Assembly: GCF_036320965.1 (NCBI RefSeq)
Contig: NC_092251.1
Span: forward strand, 7,062,501-7,126,500
DNA from: Panulirus ornatus
Lineage: Eukaryota > Arthropoda > Malacostraca > Decapoda > Palinuridae
Length of the DNA: 64,000 nucleotides
Reading direction: 5' to 3'
Below, piece after piece: positions 37,588 through 50,849 of this stretch. The notes beneath the pieces are model-generated. The model saw nothing but the letters and a program-made list of their open reading frames with translations, was not told the DNA's origin and did no database searches. Made by a program: the position numbers and the translations under genes. Each line of letters opens with the position of its first letter. The first letter of the stretch is position 1.

Positions 37588-40500
37588 CTGCAATATTCAA
37601 CATATCCAGCCCGCCTCAAGAATGTGGCAACCATGAAGCAACCCAGTAATCTGACCTTCACCTTTAACTCTACTGATTATTAAATCACAGGAATCAGCTC
37701 AAAAAACTCATCAATATGCTTTACACAAAGTTGCACCCCCTTTAAAAGCAGTCTGGAAACATTAATCAAGATAAAAGATTTTCAGATTTGGTGAATTTAA
37801 GTTAATCCCTTACTGATATCTGTTAATAATGCTGTCTGTTTTAGCAAGGTGGTACAAGAAAAATATACTAAAATATAAATAATTAAGACATGCCTGAAAT
37901 TACCATATTGGATGTATTTGAAAAAAGAAGGCTTAGCTCTGGATAGCAGGCTCTGGTTTTGGTATATAATACATTACAACTAGAGACTATATGAGTGGAA
38001 ATGAGGCCACCATTTGTTTCTTCCTGATGCTACCTTGCTAAAGTCGGGAAGGTAATTTGCTATGAGAAAAAGCTACATCAACATAATCCCTTTTTATCAC
38101 TTAAGACATGCAGTTCTAAACTGCATTTGTTGGGTGGAGCACCTTTCAGGCTACCCTTGTATCTAGAATGCCTTCTTTCCAGTAGTATTCCATTTGCCCT
38201 GAAATCCCTATGTGTTTTCATTCATGTGGTCCCCTCGTAATCTACGTTGATACTTCTTGCCATGATTATTTTCACCAGTTGGTGTACTGCATTTTTGAGC
38301 AAGAAAACCATTATGAAGAGACTGATTCCTGTGAGAAAGCATGTGCTCAAAGCAATATTAATCCTTTCTTATTGTTTCTTGTTTATTGTGTGCATTTGTA
38401 GTATTTTCACTAAAAGCTTCCCACAAGAATATGTTAGTTTGCATTCTACAATTTAAAAGCTTCTATCATTCAATGAAAAAGATAAATTTTTTTCCTTCTT
38501 TAATTATGAGGAAACCTTTTTGGTTAATAATATACAATTTCTTTGTTAATCAATACATAGAAACCAAGAAAAGGAAATAATGTTAATGCAGTAAATCATA
38601 AATGAGATAAAGCACTCGATAATAAACTGTAAACGTTTAATAAAAACTGCAATAAACAAGAAAATACATTATGGATCCTATCAAACGGGTCAATTATAAT
38701 ACAAATGTCAATAAGTCAAGTCACTTTCTGTTGGTCTATATATGTACATAAATAGATATATACATAAACATTAGTATACAAAACATGTGCATGCACACAC
38801 AGACACATACTTATCAGTAACCTTTCAGGGACCTACTACAATAAGTAGTTTCTGTAAAGGTTACAGTTACTATTGGAGGAAAATTATACATTTCATGTGT
38901 GCCGGGGTGGCAGCAGGAATGGATGAAGGCAGCACGTATGAATATGTACATGTGTGTATACGTATATGTCTGTGTATATATATGTATGAATACGTTGAAA
39001 TGCTTTTTTTTTTTTTTTTTTTTTTTGCTTTGTCGCTGTCTCCCGCGTTTGCGAGGTAGCGCAAGGAAACAGACGAAAGAAATGGCCCAACCCACCCCCA
39101 TACACATGTATATACATACGTCCACACACGCAAATATACATACCTACACAGCTTTCCATGGTTTACCCCAGACGCTTCACATGCCCTGATTCAATCCACT
39201 GACAGCACGTCAACCCCGGTATACCACATCGCTCCAATTCACTCTATTCCTTGCCCTCCTTTCACCCTCCTGCATGTTCAGGCCCCGATCACACAAAATC
39301 TTTTTCACTCCATCTTTCCACCTCCAATTTGGTCTCCCTCTTCTCCTCGTTCCCTCCACCTCCGACACATATATTCTCTTGGTCAATCTTTCCTCACTCA
39401 TTCTCTCCATGTGCCCGAACCATTTCAAAACACCCTCTTCTGCTCTCTCAACCACGCTCTTTTTATTTCCACACATCTCTCTTACCCTTACGTTACTTAC
39501 TCGATCAAACCACCTCACACCACACATTGTCCTCAAACATCTCATTTCCAGCACATCCATCCTCCTGCGCACAACTCTATCCATAGCCCACGCCTCGCAA
39601 CCATACAACAATGTTGGAACCACTATTCCTTCAAACATACCCATTTTTGCTTTCCGAGATAATGTTCTCGACTTCCACACATTCTTCAAGGCTCCCAGAA
39701 TTTTTGCCCCCTCCCCCACCCTATGATCCACTTCCACTTCCATGGTTCCATCCGCTGCCAGATCCACTCCCAGATATCTAAAACACTTCACTTCCTCCAG
39801 TTTTTCTCGATTCAAACTCACCTCCCAATTGACTTGACCCTCAACCCTACTGTACCTAATAACCTTGCTCTTATTCACATTTACTCTTAACTTTCTTCTT
39901 TCACACACTTTACCAAACTCAGTCACCAGCTTCTGCAGTTTCTCACATGAATCAGCCACCAGAGCTGTATCATCAGCGAACAACAACTGACTCACTTCCC
40001 AAGCTCTCTCATCCCCAACAGACTTCATACTTGCCCCTCTTTCCAAAATTCTTGCATTCACCTCCCTAACAACCCCATCCATAAACAAATTAAACAACCA
40101 TGGAGACATCACACACCCCTGCCACAAACCTACATTCACTGAGAACCAATCACTTTCCTCTCTTCCTACATGTACACATGCCTTCCACACATTCTTCAAG
40201 GCTCTATATATAATTATTCTTTTTTTATTATACTTTGTCGCTGTCTCCCGCATTTCCAAGGTAGCGCAAGGAAACAGACAAAACAATGGCCCAACCCACC
40301 CACATACACATGTATATACATAAATGCCCACACACGCACATATACATACCTATACATTTCAACGTATACATACATATACATACACATGCACATATGCATA
40401 CATGCTGCCTTCATCCATTCTTGCCGCCACCCTGCCACACATGAAATGACACTCCTTCTCCCACAACATGTGCACGAGGTAGCGCTAGGAAAGGACAACA

Positions 40501-43500
40501 AAGGCCACATTCATCCACACTCAGACTCTAGCTGTCATGTGTAATGCACCGAATCCACAAGCTCTCTCTTTCTCTCTCTCAATATATATATATCATTTAT
40601 TACATAATTGCCGTTTCCCGTGTCAGCGAGGTAGTGTCAGGAAATAGGTGAAGATGGCCCATCCACTCATATACACATATATATACATAAATGCCCACAT
40701 ACACACATATCGACATATACATACATATACATACACATATGCAGACACTACATACATATACATGTACATATTCATACTAACTTGCCTTCATCCATTCTTG
40801 TCGCTACCCCGCCCCACAGGAAAACAGCATTGCTATCCCCTGCTTCAGCAAGGAAGTGCCAGGAATACAGACAAAAAAGGCCACATTCGTTCACACTCAG
40901 TCTCTAGCTGCCACGTGTAATGCACCGAAGCCACAGCTCCCTATCCACATCCAGGCCCCACAGACCTTTCTATGGTTTACCCCAGATGCTTCACATGCCC
41001 TAGTTCAGTCCATTGACAGCGTGTTGACCCTGGTACACCACATCATTCTAATTCACTATATTTCTTGCATACCTCTCACTCTTTGTGAACAGAAACCCTT
41101 CACTATATTTCTTGCATGCCTCTCACTCTTTGTGAACAGAAACCCAAACTCAATGAAGTCATTCTCTGATATTCAATAAGTGGTTACCATGCTAAATAAC
41201 TGAAGTTGTACACCTGTTGATAAGTGTCAGAGCTTGTATCACTGAAAACAAAATCAATCTGAACCCATATACAGTTTACTTCTGACTGTCCCTTAAAATG
41301 AATCTCTCCAAGCAGTTCAATTTAACTAACTAGTGCATCTCTAACATAAAGTTTCTAAGGGGTATGACATCCATGCCTCAGATAACTGTATATATCAAAA
41401 TCCTGTCTATGGCAGTCATGTGGCAGCATAAAGCAGTTGACAGCATAAATGTTTATAAATAATATTATCACAAATGAAAAATAAGGATATTTCAAAGCCA
41501 TAAAACTCCTAGTCAAATCAGATAAACCTCATAGCAACTGTTTGATGCCCCATACACCAACTTAGACCATATAATAATGTATTCAAGAAATGCTCCTTGT
41601 GGGCTTAATCAAATACTCAGATGAAAGGAAGGATATTACTGTTAGAAATAAAAACATCCTAAAGATACCATCATTCTTGTTGTCGAACAGCATGATAACT
41701 ATTAAAAATCATGAGCAGCCAAAAGGAAAGAAAATCCTTGCAAATTCATAACAGATTCCAATTACACAATCTATGAATAAAACAAAATAAAATAAAAAAA
41801 CACTTACTACTAAAAACAGCCAAACAAACAAACCAACAGCCACACAAGGTGTGCAGTGCAGCATCTACTTACCCAGGCCCGGGGTAATAATACGGAGGCG
41901 GTCTCTCGTACTCTGGGGATAGGCTGGGCTGACTGGTGTAACGTGGGGGCCCGCCGCTTGGAGGGTAGTCTGCCCAGCTGTGTGCACACACGGATAGGCA
42001 AACTGACACAACCATACCTACACTCAACTACTACTACTGCTACAGTTACACCTTGTTAATATAACCCTCTTCCTGTACCATGCTTTGCAGAAATGATTAC
42101 ACGTGGCCAAAATCCTTTCAGGGGTTTTGCAATTCAAAAAAATCAAATTAAAGGCTACTCCAAGATAAATTTCTGATCTAACAGTACTTAACCCTTTCTA
42201 ATAAATAAAAGAAGATTTTGTAAATGCTGTATCATCAGTGAGGTCTTTATTGAAGTATTCTGGCCAACTTACCTATACTCATATACACAATTACGTAGAG
42301 ACAGGTGTTAGTTATTCTTGTGTAAGTTAGTTGTTTTTATCTATTGTATGAGTAACAAGGTGCAACTGTGATGGTTAACTCTGAACCCACTGTGTTCCCT
42401 AATCAAACACAGTCATTAATTTCAGTGGTCTCTTAGCTATACATTGTGGTAGGTCAGTGAACTAATCATGATCTGAATCATCATCATTCAACATTAACTT
42501 GCTTGTCAAAATAAAAGTGAAAATAGCTTGATCCATATTCAAGAGACATACTCAAGCCAATTAACACTTCTAGTCATACTACTCACTAATGCAATTAAAA
42601 CATTTTAAGGTTCCATGCTCATGCTTTATTTGCATTTACTGAGTATATGGATGTACTTCTGTGTATATATCCAAGAGAAAAAAGTATTGCTTTATGACTG
42701 TATCACATGGTTAAATACATCTACTGAATATGGCTCTCAGGTGCAGCTTTTTGCTTACCAAACATCCTGTCACAATCAGATAAGCAAATGGTGCTGAATC
42801 ACTTTACAGTGTTACCTAGAACACACTTCACTGTTACCTAGATCATACCTCAAGCAACATTTACATCCATACACTGAATAACTCAGGCCTGATGTTCATA
42901 ATGTCCTGTTATAATGAAATGCTTAATAATCAGAATGTAGCCTTGAGAAGAAAACTGTAGCCAAAGTGCAAAGCCTGAGCCTTATTTGGAGAAAATAAAA
43001 CTAAAATGCCTGAAAGGGACTAAATGAAAAAGGCAATTCTCACCTTGGGCTAAAAACCAAAGGCATGTCTTAAAAGTGCATAGCAGAAATTGATATAGCA
43101 AATTCACACATGATTAGTGATTTTCATCCACTGATGGTGCTTTCATACAGCACATTTGCCTATCTAAGCAGGAAAATAGCTGTATCAAAGCACTAATAAT
43201 TGCTGAAGATCACTAAAGTCAATGCATTTCAAACTATAAGGTACAGGAAACTTACTCAGAAGTGTTGATATATTCTGTATGTGGTGGAGAAGCTCGTGAA
43301 CCACTGTATGGCTGATCAGCTGTATAGCTACTGCTCACATAACCTTCATGGTCACGGGAACGCCGTCGCTGCTTCTTGTCGTAAGCACTGCTTGGGAATA
43401 TCAATGCTTTTAAGTACTAAATAAATACTCACTCCTTCAGTCAAAACAACTTTATGCAGAATCACAGACATTAGCAAATATACAGAAAGATTATCCAGTC

Positions 43501-46500
43501 CTATGTACCACTTGATTAAAAAGATATGAGTCACAATATATAAATTCATCATTTATATAGCTTAATTCTATAAAACACCATGCGTTAAATCAATGCAAGC
43601 AAAATGAACTCAAACACTTATGATAAAAATTTTCACAAGCTCTGCATGTGTCATATACTTCCAATCAAAGCAATGGGTGCAAAACCTTAAAATACACCTA
43701 CATTAAGGATTACAAATGAACTCTAACGTCTACTATAATATAGGCATTACTCATAACAACAATAAAAGCAAATAATCACCTGACCAGTATGGGACGTCTT
43801 TCCACCGTTTTACTTTATGATAATTGAAGAGAAAAAAATAATTACAAAAGACAGCCCATTAAGCTGGTACATTTTGAGGTAATCACAAAAACAATAACAA
43901 ACTAATTTACTGTACAAGATGATGTAAATTGCCTCTAGTTCAAAATGCACAATGGAACAGTAATGTTATCCGAGATTCTTAAATATTCAAGGTCTGTTTT
44001 GAGCTTACACAATAATAGGAGCCAGATACTTCTCCAAAACTACACCATTATAGATAAATACCTCCAATTATGTTTTCTAGCATTGATAACATCCTTAGAA
44101 CAACAGTGACCCCAGAGCACAATAGCTCAGCATGTGAACAAGACTACATCAAATCAAACTGCTCTTTTACGATTCTATCATATGTGTAATATCTGCAAGG
44201 AATTATCTTCATGGTAAGCAAATGAAGGGGTAAAGGGGCATTCAATTCAGGAGCATTAGAAGAGGCAGCATTAGATTAGGCTGGGTAGGGGAGGGATGAT
44301 TTGTTAAAGGGGTTATTAGCATAAACGCATCAGTGGCAACATGCATCACACACACCACATTACTTACGTGGTGAGGGGGATGTTGTCCCTCTCAGCATAA
44401 GCGTCATACATGGACTCTTGGCTGGTGAAAGAGTTTATACCCTATTAACAAGAGCATTCACCTCATGCCAACTAAAAACATACACACTAAAAAAAATAAT
44501 AAAAAAAGGTAATTTTCACCCGTAACCACTTTACAGTAGATTCAGCCACTGTAATATATGAACTCCACTAACCATGTCTCCACTTTCAGCTTATGACAAT
44601 AGGAGCTTTACTGCCTCATCAACACAATATCAACAAAGCTGCCTCTAAACATGTTTGCTTTTAATGATGTCAGAATTTTCTCAGCTGTTAATCATTAAAC
44701 CTATCATTTTCAACTGTTTTACGGTCATTGTTACTTAATATTTGTCAGAGCCTAAATCATCATAAATAGCATCAGTGTACTGGAATATCTATGACTTTCA
44801 AAACGTTTAGAGCACCTCGATCATCAGGAACTTTATGTAGTGAAAATATATCATCTGTGTGTTGGTTCAGACCAAGAAATACATACAGTTTATATAAAAC
44901 CATGGCATTTGATATAAAATAAATTGATACTTGTCAGTCAATTCAAGATAAAAGAAAGCATTTTTGTGTAAGTCTACTGTACGATGCTTACATGATGAAC
45001 TTCACCGGACTGTCTGAAGTTACTATACTACAAAAATTATTACATATACCAGATTACCTACATAAGTACATGAACAGAGCATATACAGTGTTGAGACTGT
45101 GCGCTAAGAGGTTATACCTACATCTTAAAGGGGAGACATTAATACACCCACCAGACAACATAGATTAATTCCTATCTGTACTCTGACATACTCACTTGGA
45201 CATAGGAAAGCTGTTCCTCTCATCATATGCATCATACAAGTATTCGCTGTCAAGTAAATATCTTGATATTAATTTGTTATAAAAGTACTAAATCATAACA
45301 TTAAAAATTACACACATGATAGTTAATATTAGCTGCCAAAGATATCATTAAATCAACTTATTCATGACATGAAAGAACAATTAGAAAGATGAGCACAGCA
45401 ATTTCACTTTAAACTTTTTAAGTCATACTCAGCAAGTACCTGGTATTGATACTCTTGTAATACATGACAAAAGAGGGCAGGCATCTTTCTCAATAGTTAC
45501 TGCGATGATCCAAGTTATGTTCTATTGTGGGCTATTTCATAAATCATAATGATTTTGTTTCAAAGTACATTAGAGACAGATTCACCAAACTTCATCTCTC
45601 TTCAAAGTACTTTTCTTTCATGCCATTTCCCCTTTACATAGCATGGCTTCTTGTGGAACCTCCTTCATACAGCTAATTTAAAACAAAATTTAGGCAGATC
45701 TATGTCCTCTGCATCATCTTTTTGCTATTATTTCTTAATCCAGCAATGGAATAACTGGGTTTATGTGTGGATAGGGAAAATGAGCAAGCAGTCTGAAGGG
45801 GAATCCACAAACAAGGAATGCTACTTTAAGCATGAAGTGTTATTAAATTATGAATACCAAATGTTACTGTTACAATTATTACAATGCAAATGACTTTGGA
45901 TTTCAAAAATATACTGGTCCTTAACACACTGGAATTCTTTGTTACCCAGATTGCCTGTAACTCCCTAATCAAGTCTTCTAAAAAAGGAGAACTAAAAATT
46001 CGAACTGCAAAACAATAAATAACCATGAAAAAAGGGTTTTGATATCTTAAACTTTCTAATGAAATAAAAAAAATTTCTTGAACTTTGTACTGTGTCACAA
46101 AACAAATATGCTATGCAGGAGAAATAGGTTGAAGTGACAATTCTGATACGAAACCTTAATGCAAAGAAGTGAAGTCATCTGAGGACATCAGAAACTACAC
46201 TCCCAAGGCAGGTGTGCTTTTTCATGTGTTATGAACACTATGCTTTCTAAAGAAAAAAAAAAATCCACTCCTGCCCAAAATACAACTTTCACACTGAAGA
46301 TACTTACTCCCTGTATGTCCTCAACCCACAAAAACACACACAAAACTTCACTACACTTTTTGACCTGTGGTCCTGTTTGGTGGATGTGGCTGGCTTTTTA
46401 AGTACTAAGGGAGCACCAAAGAAGGGAATACTGGGGTAGGAGGGAGGGTTAAGGTGAGGTATATACACACAAACACACAAATAGACCCAAAGGAAAATTA

Positions 46501-49500
46501 ATCATGGTTAGAAACAGGTATCACTTGGAAAGCTAGCCTCTCTCTGATGGCATCTGTCTACTATCAGATGATTTTATTTGTTTTGATAACTTTATATCCT
46601 TTTTCAGTACCTGTTCAACCAGTTACAGCCAATCTCTGCAACAAAGACCATTAATTTGACCGATGACTAAATAGTCAAAAGAATTACAACCTATCATGGA
46701 AAACTGGAAACAAGCATAAAATTCTTAAATTGTAATATACTAGAGCTGATTAAATCTTTAAGCATTAATATTTCAAATACTAATGATATAACCAATTGTT
46801 AGTGTCACAGCTTTAACAAATATGGGGAATTTTATATTCAAAATAGGAATTTTGCTGCCTAATTAAAATCATAATCCATAAAAATGTAAATAAAAATGAG
46901 TACAACTAATACTCATGTTTATAATGTTCAATAAGGGGTATACACTGTATATGAGTAATAAGTAAAAATATAAATGCTATGTTGGTACTGGTATTTGTAC
47001 TTAAAATCAAGTCCTAGAAACAGTTTAAAGGGAAGGAAATTAATCTTCATATTTTCATTTTCTTATCCCAGGAGCAAATAAATGTTTATATAATAAATTA
47101 ATATTTTCTTATCCATGAAGCAAGGGGAGAAAGAATAGTGCCCATATTTTCCCTGCGTGTTGTAGACGGCAACTAAGAGGGGCATGAGTGGATGGCTGGA
47201 AATCCTGCATTCCCATATAACTTTCCAAAAGAAAGAACACAGCAAGGAGCCAGGTAAGGATTTTCCCTCTAAGGCTCTGCCATCTGTTCTTGACACTACC
47301 TCACTCATGTAGGAAATGTCAAACATGAAAAAAAAAAAAAGAATCCATTTTCTATTTTCCCACACCTTTACTTTCCTGTCCCAGGTATTCCTTCTATGGG
47401 TCTTCCGAATGGCCAAGAAAACTACAACCACATCCACCAAGTGCATCCCCAGGTCAGAAAGTGTGGTGATGTTGTGTACAAGTCTTTATGGGAAAGCATA
47501 AGTACAAGAAAACTGAAGTGTAAGTGTACAGTGTCTTCAGTAAAGTAGCTGCACGTTGGGTATGAGGGCTCTTGTGTTATGATGAATCAGTGATTGTAAT
47601 TATGGAAAGATGGGCTTTGTCCAGAACAAAGATGAACAAGAGTAACCTGTATATGCTTGGGAAGCAAAAGCTCAGATGGGTTTATCTCTAATGGAATGTT
47701 GTTTAAGAAGGTTGGGAGGGCAGTTGCTTATTGCTTGAGGAGTCATTATGAGGCACATATGTTCTGTTAGTGTCATATTTGTCTGGGGTGGGGGATCTGC
47801 AAGTGTAGACTGCTGGAATGAAGTAGTGGTAGCCATCTTATTTTCAATTAGAGGGTGGTAGTTTGTTTTGAAGTGCTGTGGGTGGTGGGTTCTAGTGCTG
47901 TTGCAAGGAAGTGAGTAACTAGCATATTTAGGGAAGATCAAGTTTGAAAGTATTTTTGTTTCATTGTGCAAGGATTGAATGTTTGTAGTTGTTAGACAGC
48001 TGGTGACTGTTTTGAGGTTCTACTTTAGGGGCTTGTAGTTTCTGTTACATCTAGTTTTTGACAATGGAAATACAGGTAGGTATGGCATTTCATATCCATT
48101 ATACATTACAACTAGGTGATGGATGCGAACAAATGATGCTAGTGTTTGTTATTCCTGATGCGAGCCCACTAAGGTAGGACAGCCTATTTTGGGAAAAAAA
48201 TGTCTCCTATTTCTGTGGGGTAACACCTGCAAAAATCAAGAGCCTCATGTACACACACCTAGTCTCTACCTGTCATGTTCAGTGCACAAAAAACAAAAAA
48301 ATACTCACTGCAGGGAGTATGTGGAAAGTATTCTTTCTCCCAGTCCCCTGAGATAATATAAATATATATAGCGAGGTAGCGCAAGGAAACAGACGAAAGA
48401 ATGGCCCAACCCACCCACATACACATGTATATACATACAGTCCACACACGCACATATAAATACCTATACATCTCAACATATACATATATATACACACTCA
48501 GACATATACATATATACACACATGTATATAATTCATACTGTCTGCCCTTATTCATTCCCGTCGCCACCCCGCCACACATGAAATGACAATCCCCGCATGC
48601 GCACGAGGTAGCGCTAGGAAAAGACAACAAAGGCTGCATTTGTTCACACTCACTCTCTAGGTGTCATTCCCCACAAAACTTTTCATGGTTTACAACACAC
48701 GCTTCACATGCCCTGGTTCAATCCATTGACAGCACGTCAACCCTGGTACACCACATCGTTCCAATTCACTCTATTCCTTGCATGCCTTTCACCCTCCTGC
48801 ATGTTCTGGCCCCGATCACTTAAAATCTTTTTCAATCCATCTTTCCACCTCCAATTTGGTCTTCCACTTCTCGTTCCCTCCACCTCTGACACATATATCC
48901 TCTTTGTCAATCTTTCCTCGCTCATTCTCTCCATGTGACCAAACTATTTCAAAACACCCTCTTCTGCTCTCTCAACCACACTCTTTTCATTACCACACAT
49001 CTCTCTCACCCTTTCATAACTTACTCGATCAAACCACCTCACACCACATATTGTCCTCAAACATCTCATTTCCAGCACCTCCACCCTCCTCCGCACAACT
49101 CTATCTATAGCCCACGCCTCGCAACCATATATCATTGTTGGAACCATTATTCCTTCAAACATACCCATTTTTGCTCTCCAAGATAACGTTCTTGACTTCC
49201 ACACATTCTTCAACGCTCCCAGAACTTTCGCCCCCCTCCCCCACCCTATGATTCCCTTCAACTTCCATGGTTCCATCCGCTGCCAAATCCACTCCCAGAT
49301 ATCTAAAACACTTCACTTCCTCTAGTTTTTCTCCATTCAAACTTACCTCCCAACTGACTTGTCCCTCAACCCTACTGTACCTAATAACCTTGCTCTTATT
49401 CACATTACTCTCAGCTTTCTTCTTTCACATACTTTACCAAACTCATTCACCAGCTTCTGCAGTTTCTCACACGAATCCGCCACCAGCGCTGTATCATCAG

Positions 49501-50816
49501 CGAACAACAACTGACTCACTTCCAAGCTCTCTCATCCACAACAGACTGCATACTTGCCCCTATATCCAAAACTCTTGCATTCACCTCCCTAACAACCCCA
49601 TCTATAAACAAATTAAACAACCATGGAGACATCACGCACCCCTGCCGCAAACCAACATTCACTGAGAACCAATCACTTTTCTCTCTTCCTACATGTACAC
49701 ATGCCTTACATCCTCGATAAAAACTTTTTACTGCCTCTGGCAACTTGCCTCCCACACAATATATTCTTAATACCTTCCACAGAGCATCTCTATCAACTCT
49801 ATCATATGTCTTCTCTAGATCCATAAATGCTACATACAAATCCATTTGCTTTTCTAAGTATTTCTCACATACATTCTTCAAAGTAAACACCTGATCTACA
49901 CATCCTCTACCACTTCTAAAACCACACTGCTCTTCCCCAATCTGATGTTCTGTACATGCCTTCACCCTCTCAATCACTACCCTCCAATATAATTTCCCAG
50001 GAATACTCAACAAACTTATACCTCTGTAAGTTGAGCACTTACTTTTATCCCCTTTGCCTTTGTACAATGGAACTATGGAAGCATTCTGCCAATCCTTAGG
50101 CACCTCACCAAGAGTCATACATACACTAAATAATCTTACCAACCAGTCAACAATACACTCGACCCCTTTTTTAATAAATTCCACTGCAATACCATCCAAA
50201 CCTGCTGCCTTGCCAGCTTTCATCTTCGGCAAAGCTTTTACTACCTCTTCTCTGTTTACCAAAGCATTCTCCCTAACCCTCTCACTTTGCACACCACCTC
50301 AACCAAGACACCCTATATCTGCCACTCTATCATCAAACACATTCAACAAACCTTCAAAATAATCACTCCATCTCCTCACATCACCACTACTTGTTATCAA
50401 CTCCCCATTAGCCCCCTTCACTGATGTTCCCATTTGTTCCCTTGTCTTACGCACTTTATTTACCTCCTTCCAAAACATCTTTTTATTCTCCCTAAAATTT
50501 AATGATACTCTCTCACCCCAACTCTCATTTGCCCTCTTTTTCACCTCTTGCACCTTTCTCTTGACCTCCTCCCTCTTTCTTTTATACATCTCCCACTCAT
50601 CTGCATTATTTCCCGGCAAAAATCGTCCAAATACCTCTCCTCTCTTTCACTAATAATCTTGCTTCTTTATCCCACCACTCACTACCCTTCCTAATCTGCC
50701 CACCTTCCACACTTCTCATGCCACAAGCATCTTTTGTACAATCCATCACTGCTTCCCTAAATACCTCCCATTCCTCCCCCATTCCCCTTACATCCTTTGT
50801 TCTCACCTTTTTCCAT

Positions 50817-50849
<33 letters not shown>

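Noticed and set aside
39210..40331. 373-codon open frame taken as one protein
   Set aside because: Only the part below about 40208 is LINE reverse transcriptase; the N-terminal 40 codons are antisense read-through of the adjacent LINE 3' end.
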